A DNA stretch of 64,000 bases from Acidobacteria bacterium SCN 69-37 (GCA_001724025.1 MEDJ01000006.1:62001-126000); one strand, 5' to 3'; shown: positions 55,842-64,000, numbered from the stretch's first letter. The notes: generated from the letters alone by a model not told the origin. Numbers and translations are program-made.

Positions 55842-57077
55842 TCAGGGACCGGTCCGGACACGCGGGTATGCGGGCAGCTCGAGGTCTCGCGTGATGTAAA
55901 CCTTGACGCGATGACCTTCGCGGATCGTCACGGTGGGCAGCCGGTTCAGGAACCGGTTCATCACCTGCGCACTGGCCTGCGCCGTGGAATCCGTCGCGCC
56001 GCCGGCAATGACGACGGTGCCGTCACCGTCACCGCGGGCGAGGCCGGACGTGCCGAACCATTGCGCGAGACCGCCGATGAGCCCGACGGCTCCGGCCGCC
56101 CCGAACGTCGCCCAGAAGTGTTGATTCACCTTGTCGCGAAGCCCGGCGTCGCCGACCTGGTTCAGCCCCAGGAACTGATCGAGTCGATACGTGCGGCCGT
56201 CGGGCTGGACGAGCCGATGCAACGCGACAGCGAGACGGGACTCCCCCAGCGACTGCACCGGCCGTGTCTCACCCAGAATCCGGGCACCGGCGGGAATCAC
56301 GACCTGCTGCCCGCTGTGCGAGTACACCGGGTTCGTCACGAGCAGATTCACCGGCGCGGCAACGCTCCCGTCGAGCCGATTCGTCAGAACCGTATCGATC
56401 AGCGTGCCTTCGAGGAGGAGATTCATCGACGCCGCAGCCGGAATGGGTCCGGTGCCGGCTGGCGTGCGCTCCTGCCCTACCCCTCCCCTCGGCGTCTGGT
56501 CTTCGGCGTCAACGACCGGCCGCGACGTGGCCGACACAGATGTGCCGGCGCGGCCCGCGGCACGCACGACCGCGTCAGCAACATCGTCAACGGACGGAAT
56601 ACCGGTGTCCGCAATGCCGCTCGACGTTCTGGCGAGTCCGACGTCGGGCCGATCACCCTCGGGTCGTCTGCTGACGGCGACGTTGCTGGCGAACAGGCTT
56701 TCGTATTCGCGTCGATGCCTGTCGGCCGCCGCCGGATCCGGAGGCGTGGCCCGGGCCGGCTCGCCGACAGCCAGGGGCGGCACGCGGGCGGCCGCCTGCT
56801 CGGCGGCCTGCAGCTCACCGAGGGCCTGGGCTTCCATGGCCCGTAGTCGGTCCTGATAGTCGCGAACTCTGTCCGCGTTCGGAACCTGGGGAACCACCGA
56901 CGCTCTGGACGCGCCGGTCGGCGGATCCGGTTGCCCGACCAGCAGGATCACCAGAACAATGCCGCCCGCGAGTCCCGCCATGAGCCACGTCTGCAGGTTC
57001 CGCGGCAGCACACCCCGGGGAGCCACACGCCGATCGGTGACGACCGCGGTCTCCGGTGCGTCGGTGTGTTCAGCCAT
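55842..57077 (-). CDS. trbI: VirB10/TrbI-type conjugation protein
   Basis: 411 residues. One N-terminal span (WLMAGLAGGIVLVILLVG), a long Pro/Ala/Arg-rich periplasmic region, then the VirB10 beta-barrel domain: LLLEGTLIDTVLTNRLDGSVAAPVNLLVTNPVYSHSGQQVVIPAGARILGET, RLDQFLGLNQVGDAGLRDKVN and a final VTIREGHRVKVYITRDL. It spans the envelope and links inner and outer membrane complexes. Confidence 0.9.
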   Translation of the reverse strand: MAEHTDAPETAVVTDRRVAPRGVLPRNLQTWLMAGLAGGIVLVILLVGQPDPPTGASRASVVPQVPNADRVRDYQDRLRAMEAQALGELQAAEQAAARVPPLAVGEPARATPPDPAAADRHRREYESLFASNVAVSRRPEGDRPDVGLARTSSGIADTGIPSVDDVADAVVRAAGRAGTSVSATSRPVVDAEDQTPRGGVGQERTPAGTGPIPAAASMNLLLEGTLIDTVLTNRLDGSVAAPVNLLVTNPVYSHSGQQVVIPAGARILGETRPVQSLGESRLAVALHRLVQPDGRTYRLDQFLGLNQVGDAGLRDKVNQHFWATFGAAGAVGLIGGLAQWFGTSGLARGDGDGTVVIAGGATDSTAQASAQVMNRFLNRLPTVTIREGHRVKVYITRDLELPAYPRVRTGP

Positions 57078-57083
57078 CGCCCG

Positions 57084-57866
57084 TCACCGCTCCCGAAGGG
57101 AGAATGAGAACCGCTGGTCGCCGAGCGCGAGGTAGCCGCGCTCGAGGATCTTGGGCACCACGAAGGTGCCGTCCTGCACCTGGAAGTTCACGATGGCCGG
57201 CTTGTCGTCCTTCAATTCGTAGAGCGCGGGCAGTTCCCGTGCGTCGGACTTCACGTAGGTGAACTTCCCGTCGTGCCACATCGCCTGCACGAAGAACGGC
57301 CGCTCGTACTTTGGCGTGCCGTAGGCGAAGTCGAGCGTCGTCGGGTAGTCCCGCTGAAATCGGGCGACGGCTTCCTCGGCCTGCCGGTTGGCTGACTGCA
57401 CGGCGGCGGCGGCTTCGGCCACCTGGGTCTCGAGCGCCTCCACGTGCGCCGCACTGAAGTAGCGGGGCCGTCCCGTGGGGGCGACCGTGTCGCCTTCGAC
57501 ATAGACCTTCAGATCGGGCGACGTGTTCGGTGGACCTCCCTCCTTCAGGAGGAACGAGTAGATCGCCCCACTTCCCGTGACCAGGTTCAGGTTCGTCTCG
57601 GCGCCGGCCTTCGCCGGCTTCACATGCGCGATGTTCTGCGTGGCACTGATCACCCAGAAGTCGCGGTCGCCACAGATGATGTCGAGGATTTCCTCGTTGT
57701 CGGGTAACACAATCATGGTCGTGTACCGCACGCGGGTCTGGAGGTCGATCAGGCTGCGCTCAGACGCCGCGACCTGGCGAATGCCCGGCGTCTGCCCAAG
57801 TGCAGGCACCGAGAGCGAGAACAGAACCATTGCCGTCCACAACGGCACACAGAGACGACGTGTCAT
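57084..57866 (-). CDS. trbG: VirB9/TrbG-type conjugation protein
   Basis: 260 residues. Signal peptide (LCVPLWTAMVLFSLSVPALGQ), then IMVLPDNEEILDIICGDRDFWVISATQNIAHVKPAK, NLNLVTGSGAIYSFLLKEG, and the C-terminal domain with PFFVQAMWHDGKFTYVKSDARELPALYELKDDKPAIVNFQVQDGTFVVPKILERGYLALG. These are VirB9 marks. The first match reads IVLPDNEEI in this copy. It binds VirB10 in the outer-membrane core. Confidence 0.9.
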   Translation of the reverse strand: MTRRLCVPLWTAMVLFSLSVPALGQTPGIRQVAASERSLIDLQTRVRYTTMIVLPDNEEILDIICGDRDFWVISATQNIAHVKPAKAGAETNLNLVTGSGAIYSFLLKEGGPPNTSPDLKVYVEGDTVAPTGRPRYFSAAHVEALETQVAEAAAAVQSANRQAEEAVARFQRDYPTTLDFAYGTPKYERPFFVQAMWHDGKFTYVKSDARELPALYELKDDKPAIVNFQVQDGTFVVPKILERGYLALGDQRFSFSLRER

Positions 57867-57879
57867 GGCATCCCTCCGA

Positions 57880-60303
57880 TCAGGCCGACTCCGCGAGGCG
57901 TGCCAGCCCCGCATCGAATCCATGCGCGAGGACACTCTCGTCCACGCGTTCGTTGTCGACGGGCGTGTTGGTGTAGATCCAGTAGCTCTTCGGATCCACC
58001 GTCAGCGAGAGCACCTTCGCCAGCGACGCTCGCTTGAGCAGGAGCTGCTGGCGCGGAATGAGATTCGTCAGGAGTTCCAGTTCCATCGGATTCAGATGGA
58101 AGAGGTCCACGTACTGCTGTGTGTCGAGCGACGGGTTCGCGAGCAGCAGCTTCGTCGGACAGCTCTCGATGACGGTGCGAAGCAGGTCGGCGGACGCGAA
58201 GTCGTCGGCCGCCTGCGTCGCCAGCATCATCATCGCGTTGCGCTTGCGCCAGGTCTTGAGGGCTTCCTGAACGTAGGCGCGGAGCGTGGGATGCTGTATG
58301 AATCGCCACGCCTCGTCCATCACACACAGCTTCAGCGTGGCCGCTTCGGCCGGCTCCATGATGCGGGCCGTCACCCGATGCAGAACATAGAACAGCAGCG
58401 GCTCGAGCAGCACCGGATAGGCGCGCATCGCCTCGAAATCGAACACCTGCAGGCGATTGACTGTCAGCGTGTCGTCCACGTTGTCGAAGAGGGCGGCATA
58501 GCGTCCGCCCTCGACCCACTTGTGAAGACGAGCCGCCAGGGCACGAGGCAACAGGTTGGCCAACGTGAACAATCGCCGCTGCGCGCGGTCGAGCACGTAG
58601 AGGTTCTCGATCGCCTCGTAGACCTCGCGGTCCTCGAGATCACTCAGCCGATAGTTGTCGTTGCCCTCGAGCAGCACGCGCACGAAGGCGTGCAGAAAAT
58701 GCAGGTGCTCCGATGACGCCTCCAGCGCGAAGGGGTTGATCGTCACGGCCTCGTTGCGAAGGCCGACCTCGAGGTACTGGCCCTGCAGCAGCGTTGCGAG
58801 CTTGCGGTAACTGTGGCCGAGGTCGAGGATGACGGTCACCGGGTCGTACTTCTGCGCGTGGGTGACGAGGAAGTTCAGGAGGAAACTCTTGCCGCTGCCC
58901 GTGGCGCCGAGGACAAGCGTGTGACCGACGTCCTGCACGTGCGGGTTGAACGCGTACGGCGCTCCGGCCGGCGTCTCGAAGATGGCCAAGGCCTCCTTCT
59001 GCAAGTGCGGACTGATCGGCTCGCCGGGATCCGGCGCACACAGAAAGCTCAGGTCGGCGACGTTGGTCTCGAGCAAAGCGAGCCGGCGAAGGTTGAACGC
59101 GCCGTTCCCGGGCACCATGCCCAGCCACGCATTCAGCAGGTTGTAGCTCTCCTCGAAGAGGCTACCGTCGTGCACGGCCAGCATCTTCATCGCCTCGGCC
59201 GCCTGGTGCTCCAGCGCCCGCGAATCCGGACCGTGCAGCGCGAGGGTCAGGGAACACGAGCCGAAGAAGTGCCCATGGGCCTCGATCTCGGTCATGGCAT
59301 CGCCGAGCTGACGCACCACCATGTTGGCCGAGTCGTCGACCAGCATGTCCTCAGGCCGCGTGTCGGGTGCGACGTAGTTCACGAACGACACCCGTTTGTT
59401 GAAGAAGTGTCGGCGCCGCGCCTGAATGTCGCGCCGCATCCGGTCACTGGCCGTCCGCTGCCATTCCAGACACGCGATGAACTCCCCGGGCACGGCCACG
59501 AGGTCCGCCATGACCTGCGCAAACGTCTGGCTCGGTGGCTCCTTCATCGTCAAGACCTTGACCCCCTGGCGGCCGACCGTGAGGTGGTCGCGATGGCACT
59601 CGATCGGGGAGTCCGCCATGAAGTAGTCCAGGTGCACGTCGTGCGACAGCCGCGCCGCATCGACCACCACGGGGTCGTAGTTCAGGAGCTGACGGAAGAA
59701 GCGGAACGCCCGTGTCTTGGGCAGTCTCTGAAGCCCGAAGTCAGTCAGCTGCACCTCGAACGCCTGCGCCTTGTGGTGGAGTGTCGAGACCGCCCGTTCC
59801 AGGTCCGCCTCGACCACCCTGGCGCCGGCTGACGGTGACAACCAGGTGCGCAGGCCCTGCCGCGGTGCACACCAGACGTCGCGGAGGGCAGTGCTGCGGC
59901 GGGATGGGAGCGGAGCCTCGTACAGCAGGACCAGGAACAGCCCGACCTGGGAGAGCGTGCCCAGTCGTCCGTTCAGGTACGCCACCCGCCGTTGAATGGC
60001 GTCGTTCGCCACCGGTCGGGAGCACTCGGACGCGGCGAAGGGCGGCACGGCCTGCTTGATCACGTATTGAGAGACACGGCAGTGCTCGTCGAGCACACGC
60101 AGGGCCGCCTCGAACCGGTGCGTGAGGGCCCGACGCTGCGGATGGGGCAAGGCCTCGCCATCGACGCCGCGCAGGGCATAGACGATGCCGACGTGGCCGC
60201 TCTTGGTCAGGAACGTCTCGTCATCGACGAACCCCCAGGGCGCCAGCAGCGTGTTCACGGCGCCGGCCTCGCCGTAGTCCCGAAGAAGACGTGGCAGGTA
60301 CAT
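57880..60303 (-). CDS. trbE: VirB4/TrbE-type conjugation ATPase
   Basis: 807 residues from an ATG overlapping the previous stop (TGATG). The N-terminal part (LLAPWGFVDDETFLTKSGHVGIVYALRG) precedes an ATPase domain with GATGSGKS near residue 465. VILDLGHSYRKLATLLQGQYLEVG and LCVMDEAWRF, LATQAADDFASADLL follow. It powers pilus and channel assembly. Length is normal for the family. Confidence 0.93.
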   Translation of the reverse strand: MYLPRLLRDYGEAGAVNTLLAPWGFVDDETFLTKSGHVGIVYALRGVDGEALPHPQRRALTHRFEAALRVLDEHCRVSQYVIKQAVPPFAASECSRPVANDAIQRRVAYLNGRLGTLSQVGLFLVLLYEAPLPSRRSTALRDVWCAPRQGLRTWLSPSAGARVVEADLERAVSTLHHKAQAFEVQLTDFGLQRLPKTRAFRFFRQLLNYDPVVVDAARLSHDVHLDYFMADSPIECHRDHLTVGRQGVKVLTMKEPPSQTFAQVMADLVAVPGEFIACLEWQRTASDRMRRDIQARRRHFFNKRVSFVNYVAPDTRPEDMLVDDSANMVVRQLGDAMTEIEAHGHFFGSCSLTLALHGPDSRALEHQAAEAMKMLAVHDGSLFEESYNLLNAWLGMVPGNGAFNLRRLALLETNVADLSFLCAPDPGEPISPHLQKEALAIFETPAGAPYAFNPHVQDVGHTLVLGATGSGKSFLLNFLVTHAQKYDPVTVILDLGHSYRKLATLLQGQYLEVGLRNEAVTINPFALEASSEHLHFLHAFVRVLLEGNDNYRLSDLEDREVYEAIENLYVLDRAQRRLFTLANLLPRALAARLHKWVEGGRYAALFDNVDDTLTVNRLQVFDFEAMRAYPVLLEPLLFYVLHRVTARIMEPAEAATLKLCVMDEAWRFIQHPTLRAYVQEALKTWRKRNAMMMLATQAADDFASADLLRTVIESCPTKLLLANPSLDTQQYVDLFHLNPMELELLTNLIPRQQLLLKRASLAKVLSLTVDPKSYWIYTNTPVDNERVDESVLAHGFDAGLARLAESA

Positions 60304-60596
60304 CACGGCGCCACCTCGATGTCGATCCGTTCGTGTTTGCCTGGGTCGTAGCGCCGCCGCGCACGAGACGACGCGAACAGGATGCGGAGCATGTCGGCGT
60401 CGTGGTGCGTGGCCCAGAGCCCGAAGCCGTAGAGACCGGCGAAGACCATCAGGCCTGCCATGAGCGAGTAGAAGAGATTGAACGTGGCGCCGCCCAGCAG
60501 CAGGGCCAGGAAGAACAGGCGCCGGTCGATGCCGCAGACGGTCAACGGCCGGTGCAGGGCTTTGCACACGGTGCGAAAGGTCGGACCTTCAGTCAT
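60303..60596 (-). CDS. trbD: VirB3/TrbD-type membrane protein
   Basis: 97 residues. KALHRPLTVCGIDRRLFFLALLLGGATFNLF and GLMVFAGLYGFGLWAT form the two membrane spans of VirB3-type proteins, with the typical HRPLT lead. It is coupled to the VirB4-like gene (TGATG), the usual B3-B4 pair. Confidence 0.85.
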   Translation of the reverse strand: MTEGPTFRTVCKALHRPLTVCGIDRRLFFLALLLGGATFNLFYSLMAGLMVFAGLYGFGLWATHHDADMLRILFASSRARRRYDPGKHERIDIEVAP

Positions 60597-60623
60597 GGCG
60601 CTCCTCCCAACGACGGACCGACG

Positions 60624-60917
60624 TTAGAAGAGCCACGTCAGGAACTGGGCCGCGAAGAGCGCCAGCCCGCCGCCAAAGACGATGCCCGAGATCTGGCGTT
60701 TTGCGCCACTCTCGCCGAACATGAAGAGGAGCCCACCGATCACGATGGCGACCAAGGCGAGGGACCGGGCGAGCGGGCCCGTGAAGGTCTGCTCGAGGTT
60801 GCTCGCCGCGCGTTCCCACGGCGACTGAGCAAAGACGGCCACTGGAAACAGCAGCAGGACGCTCACGCCCAGCAGGGCAACGCGTCGCACACAGGCGGAC
60901 GCTGATTGTTCAGCCAT
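60624..60917 (-). CDS. trbC: VirB2/TrbC-type pilin
   Basis: 97 residues from an ATG behind TTGGAGGTGTGTCG. The signal segment (VALLGVSVLLLFPVAVFAQSPWE) would leave a small mature pilin with two hydrophobic helices (LARSLALVAIVIGGLLFMFGESG and GIVFGGGLALFAAQFLTWLF) and the GESGAKRQISG turn typical of VirB2/TrbC. It is the first gene of the secretion operon. Confidence 0.88.
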   Translation of the reverse strand: MAEQSASACVRRVALLGVSVLLLFPVAVFAQSPWERAASNLEQTFTGPLARSLALVAIVIGGLLFMFGESGAKRQISGIVFGGGLALFAAQFLTWLF

Positions 60918-61210
60918 CGACACACCTCCAACGGGAAACGGTCGCGCCCCGCAGCCCGCAACGAAATGGCTGACGAAGCGATTGACAGCCGGTGGATGCA
61001 GCGCGATGATAGTTTCGGAGTCGCGCCAGTCACGAAGCGCCAGACCGCACGCACTTCCCGACTTCGATTCCTGACGTCTTCCCGCAACGACGTCTCTGCT
61101 GGATCGAACGCTGATTGAGACCAGAATCTTTCCAGGCGTGGACAAGCGACTCGTCGTAAGCTGACAGTTCGTGTCACAGCAATTGGGGCGCTTCCTCCCG
61201 GCGCCGTCCA
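60918..61210. other. Divergent control region between pilin and sigma-factor genes
   Basis: About 290 bases. TTGACA occurs at 60982-60987 on the plus strand but without a well-placed -10 box. The region should hold promoters for both the leftward secretion operon and the rightward sigma/anti-sigma pair. Confidence 0.45.
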
Positions 61211-61882
61211 ATGGGGATGGACATGGAGCATCTGCGGAAGCTCGCGCTGCTCGACGGCAGCGGCAATCCGTTCGGCGCGCACATCGATCGCGTGCTCATT
61301 CGACTACTGCCTCGTCTGCGCCGCGAGTTCCCGGCGATGCAGGACGAAGTGGCGCAAGTCGATGTCCTAGAAGAAGCGGGCAGGCGTCTCGTCGCACGCG
61401 AGGCGCGTGGCGGTCCGATCGAGAAGATCAACGGCTACGCGTGGGTCACGATTCGCAGCGTCGCGATGTCGCGTTTGCGCCAGGGATCAGGACGCCTGCT
61501 GCAGCGCACGATGGGCGCGGACGCGAGCGATGCCGTGCTGTCGCGTGTGACCGCGGTCGACGGGTCGGTCGAACAGACCGAACGGGACATCCTGATACGG
61601 GAACTCCTCGCTCCTCTCACACGAGACGAGCAGCGGGTGTGCGTGTGGAAATTCATGGGATTCTCGAGCCAGGAGATCGCCCAGCGGCGACGCTGCACGG
61701 TGGCCGCCGTCGACATGCTCTTCTTTCACGCCAAGGAAAAGATTCGACGGACCGTCGGCGTTCAACACTCACAACCGAAACCCACTGCGTCGGCAGCTGT
61801 CTCGCGAGAGGCAGCTGCCCCTCCACAGATTCTTTCTCTCTCAAGTGATCATCCCGATGACGAAGCCGAGTCACTCCGCTGA
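61211..61882 (+). CDS. Sigma-70-family (ECF-like) sigma factor
   Basis: About 223 residues from an ATG at 61211; ATGs at 61217 and 61223 are alternatives with GGGGA before the last. Region 2 reads DVLEEAGRRLVAREARGGPIEKINGYAWVTIRSVAMSRLRQ and region 4 LLAPLTRDEQRVCVWKFMGFSSQEIAQRRRCTVAAVDMLFFHAKEKIRR, as in ECF sigma factors. It is divergent from the conjugation operon, so control of transfer genes is a reasonable guess. Its stop lies within the anti-sigma-like gene. Confidence 0.75.
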   Translation: MGMDMEHLRKLALLDGSGNPFGAHIDRVLIRLLPRLRREFPAMQDEVAQVDVLEEAGRRLVAREARGGPIEKINGYAWVTIRSVAMSRLRQGSGRLLQRTMGADASDAVLSRVTAVDGSVEQTERDILIRELLAPLTRDEQRVCVWKFMGFSSQEIAQRRRCTVAAVDMLFFHAKEKIRRTVGVQHSQPKPTASAAVSREAAAPPQILSLSSDHPDDEAESLR

Positions 61883-62120
61883 CCTGACGGCCCTCGGGTT
61901 CGGCGACGACGTCGACCAGGTCCTGCGCATCGCCAATCCGAATCCGACCCGGCAGGGCTGTCCATCACACGACGTGCTGGCGGCGCTCTCACGCCGGGAG
62001 CGGCCCATCGAGGATCCGGCGTACGAACACTTGATCGAATGCTCGCCGTGCTACTGCGAGGTCAGGGACATGCAGCGCGCGCATGTCACGGCGACGAGGG
62101 ATCAGGAATCAGGGACGTAA
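61857..62120 (+). CDS. Zinc anti-sigma-like (ZAS) protein
   Basis: 87 residues from an ATG 26 bases inside the sigma gene. GCPSHDVLAALSRRERP and the motif H58-x3-C62-x2-C65 (EHLIECSPCYCEV) match the HLxxCSPC zinc site of ZAS anti-sigma factors. No membrane segment follows, so it would be a soluble, redox- or zinc-responsive inhibitor of the neighbouring sigma factor. Confidence 0.68.
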   Translation: MTKPSHSADLTALGFGDDVDQVLRIANPNPTRQGCPSHDVLAALSRRERPIEDPAYEHLIECSPCYCEVRDMQRAHVTATRDQESGT

Positions 62121-62664
62121 GGTGACGGCTGTCTTGGGAGCGTGCCCCTTCACATCGGATCACGCCACACCTCACTTCATTGGCATCGAGGCGCCGCTGG
62201 TGCCGACGGCGCCCGGGGAGGAAGAAGGACGGCACGTGCCAGAGCCTCCAGAAGCCGGCGCTGAGCCACACGGTGGGCAATCTCCCGAATTGTGCCTGAG
62301 GCCGCGGCAGGAGGAACCCGCGCCAGCCGAGTTCCTCGCCTGTCCCGGTGAGGCACTGCATAGCGACGACGAATGGAAGAGCGATCAGTGGGATGAATGG
62401 CGCCCCTTCGCCCGAGGCTCGCGCTACGAGCACGGCCGTCGCGGTCGCGCACGCGGGCACGGCAGCGGCGATCACCAGCCATCGGCAGTCATCGCGTCGG
62501 CACCGCAGGCCTCGGAGGGCCTGCCTTACACCCGCAGGCCCATCCGCCCACCATGTCAAGAGCGGCGCAACGACGGTTGGCGCCCAGAGCCAACGACGCC
62601 TTCGGGTCCGAGAGAGTCTTGTTGACTGGTCAGGCGGGCGCACAGCGGGGCAGCAAGAGCGCAA
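62121..62664 (-). pseudogene. CPBP-family intramembrane protease, broken
   Basis: The minus strand encodes TVVAPLLTWWADGPAGVRQAL, then the CPBP motif 1 GTGEELGWRGFLLPR and motif 2 LSAGFWRLWHVPSFFLPG. After SFFLPG the frame no longer resembles the family; shifting one base gives AVGTSGASMPMK and a stop. The N-terminal membrane helices and the C-terminal motifs are missing, so the gene is a fragment. Such proteases cleave membrane or prenylated proteins. Confidence 0.6.
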
Positions 62665-62787
62665 GCTCTTCGACGACAGGCTCGTGGGGTGGGCGATTGA
62701 GCGACTGGCCTCTTCCGCGTCGAAACAGAGCGGCGATATCGCAGGCTAGAACTCGCGTCTCGCAGACCCGCCTACCCTGCCTGCAAT

Positions 62788-63309
62788 TCAGAGAAGTCCG
62801 AGAGTCGAGAGCCGGATTGTCATTGCCTGCTCGCTCACCTTGAACGTCTTCGCTAGCTCACTCACATCAGAGTCCCACAAAGGGAGCCCCTGCTGTTCTG
62901 CCAGCTTGCGCACGATGCGGCTCGGCATGAGCAACGAAGCTGCGAACTGATTGGCTTCGATCTCCATCGGATCCACACCTGCAGATGAGCGGGGACCACG
63001 CTGGCTGATGAAATTGCCCTTGTCCACGTGCACGTGCTCTCCGCCAATGAACTGGTGGCGAAGGACGAAGTGACCGATCTCATGCGCGATAGTGAAGCGC
63101 CGTCGCGTCTCAGCGTCGCTCTTTTGAACGCAGATGTAAGCGTTCCGCCCATTGTTGACCAAAAGTCCGGAGACTTCGGCCCCAAGGTCTTCGGAAAGGA
63201 TCTGAAGGCCAAGATCCTTCGCGATGCGATTGACGTCAATTGGTGCAGCGCCGTGGCCGCCTTGCTCCGCCAGCGTCTCAGCCTGACGTCGTACGAAATG
63301 CAAGCGCAT
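62788..63309 (-). CDS. ImmA/IrrE-type metallopeptidase
   Basis: 173 residues. The zinc site H76-E-I-G-H80 (FTIAHEIGHFVLRH) with the downstream E in MEIEANQFAASLLMPS is the ImmA/IrrE signature. These proteases cleave a partner repressor in response to DNA damage or act as toxins with an XRE antitoxin. The partner gene lies seven bases upstream. Confidence 0.88.
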   Translation of the reverse strand: MRLHFVRRQAETLAEQGGHGAAPIDVNRIAKDLGLQILSEDLGAEVSGLLVNNGRNAYICVQKSDAETRRRFTIAHEIGHFVLRHQFIGGEHVHVDKGNFISQRGPRSSAGVDPMEIEANQFAASLLMPSRIVRKLAEQQGLPLWDSDVSELAKTFKVSEQAMTIRLSTLGLL

Positions 63310-63316
63310 CTCGGTT

Positions 63317-63661
63317 CTAGGGCTCCACTCGGAAATGGGTCGAGAGCCGCTTGAGCGCGGCCGCTGAAACGTCCAGCTTCTTCATCAGTTCCTGTTCAAG
63401 AGCCTTCGGCTTCACATCTGGTTCAGCCTGATCCGGAATCGGCAGCAGAAGGCCGACCTCTACGTCCAGAACCTGCGCCAACTGAGCGACCGTATGCGCC
63501 AGCACCCGCTGTTTGCCGTTCTCTACGTTGGCGATGGCCGCGCGCGTCACCTGGGGGTTCAACATCTTGCCTAGGCTGTCCTGGGTCAGGCCACACTTGG
63601 CCCGAAACCCCCGAACGCGCTGGCCGAGCTCGCGATAGAACGGATCGTCGGCAGACTTCAC
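63317..63661 (-). CDS. XRE-family regulator paired with ImmA/IrrE protease
   Basis: 114 residues from a GTG at 63661. The helix-turn-helix is RGFRAKCGLTQDSLGKMLNPQVTRAAIANVENGKQRV, and a C-terminal extension (KALEQELMKKLDVSAAALKRL) may be the protease recognition part. It should repress its own operon, since a dyad overlaps a good -35 box upstream, and be cut by the downstream protease. Confidence 0.82.
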   Translation of the reverse strand: MKSADDPFYRELGQRVRGFRAKCGLTQDSLGKMLNPQVTRAAIANVENGKQRVLAHTVAQLAQVLDVEVGLLLPIPDQAEPDVKPKALEQELMKKLDVSAAALKRLSTHFRVEP

Positions 63662-63691
63662 CTAGCGCATTGTTTCCGGCAGGGACCCGCC

Positions 63692-63705
63692 GTGTCAAGT
63701 GACAC
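63692..63705. promoter_or_regulatory. Operator dyad over the XRE-ImmA promoter
   Basis: GTGTCA (63692-63697), AG, TGACAC (63700-63705). On the minus strand this contains TTGACA (63693-63698), a -35 box with AAACAA about 17 bases downstream as a weak -10. Binding of the XRE protein here would block its own promoter. Confidence 0.5.
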
Positions 63706-63877
63706 TGTCGCTCGACCGGCCGACGAAACGGTCGTGGACATCAGTACTGTCGCCATTGCAAGGTGCGACCGCATTGCTTGACAACACGCAGGCCGTACAT
63801 GCAGCATCGTGATCGACCTCGTCGGCGCTGCAGGGTGGTACCAGCAGCACATCGGCTGAGACGAAAGGAGAGCACCA

Positions 63878-64000
63878 TGGTGAGTAGCTTCGAAGAAGGT
63901 GTGGAAGATGTCCCGGCCGCGATCGCTGCCGGGCGCCCCGTGCGCGGCCGGGGGCCATACGGGATCCTCGTGGGTGACGCCGACCTGAACTTCTCGCCGG
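63878..64000 (+). CDS. Possible multiubiquitin-domain protein, start only
   Basis: An ATG behind AAAGGAGAGCACC opens a frame that runs off the window. The 41 residues contain EEGVEDVPAAIAAGRPV and RGRGPYGILVGDADLNFSP. This resembles the leader plus first beta strands of bacterial multiubiquitin-domain proteins (xxPYRVxVGDxxLNF). Those are substrates or modifiers in bacterial ubiquitin-like conjugation operons. The identification comes from memory of the pattern and a short piece. Confidence 0.45.

Noticed and set aside
60982-61013. TTGACA with GATAGT as a promoter for the sigma gene
   Set aside because: The spacing is 20 bases and the -10 match is poor, so it is mentioned only as an unplaced box.
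62083-62625. Rightward open frame of 180 codons
   Set aside because: It is the antisense shadow of the CPBP protease remnant, which carries real motifs on the other strand.

Overview
The window is high-GC bacterial DNA with no rRNA or complete tRNA. Gly/Arg/Pro-rich (GRGG-type) insertions in secreted proteins, ThuA-domain and pectate-lyase-fold proteins, and RND metal-efflux operons carrying a P-II-like gene suggest an Acidobacteriota (Vicinamibacteria-like) genome. This is inference; no marker gene here fixes the taxon.

Region 1 (1-12.5 kb) is ordinary chromosome. It holds secreted enzymes (pectate-lyase fold, MDR oxidoreductase, ThuA), two regulators, a serine hydrolase, a VOC protein, an FMN reductase, a TRIC-type membrane protein, a frameshifted cardiolipin synthase, an SDR and an AhpD-like protein.

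Region 2 (12.9-25.9 kb) is a heavy-metal resistance island bounded by a 20-base inverted repeat. A leftward arm (small secreted proteins, a transmembrane anchor protein, HupE/UreJ, a YcnI-like protein, a His-rich protein) and a rightward arm (His-rich membrane protein, CzcC-CzcB-CzcA, P-II-like protein, P1B ATPase, PCYCGC protein) diverge from a promoter with consensus-like boxes 19 bp apart.

Region 3 (25.9-27.5 kb) is a junction with repeats, small hypothetical genes and an IS1-like transposase remnant.

Region 4 (27.5 to about 62 kb) looks like an integrative conjugative element. It starts with a tyrosine integrase and an excisionase-like protein. Next comes a block of separately terminated maintenance genes (two SpoVG-like paralogs, RadC, DUF932). 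Then follow a defence stretch (AIPR protein, remnant of a PglW-like gene), an operon of a large serine recombinase with two ParB-like proteins, a compact adenine methylase/nuclease pair and four membrane cargo genes. The last part is a VirB/Trb-type secretion operon (VirB2,3,4,9,10, two VirB5-like, 6, 8, D4, 11) with a strongly folded candidate oriT between its two halves. A sigma factor and a zinc anti-sigma-like protein lie divergently beside the pilin gene. No classical relaxase was recognised.

Region 5 (62-64 kb) holds a broken CPBP protease gene, an ImmA/IrrE plus XRE pair and, on the opposite strand, the first 41 codons of what may be a multiubiquitin-domain protein cut off by the window edge. 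That last gene and the recombinase-ParB-ParB operon are the best leads for an undescribed system.
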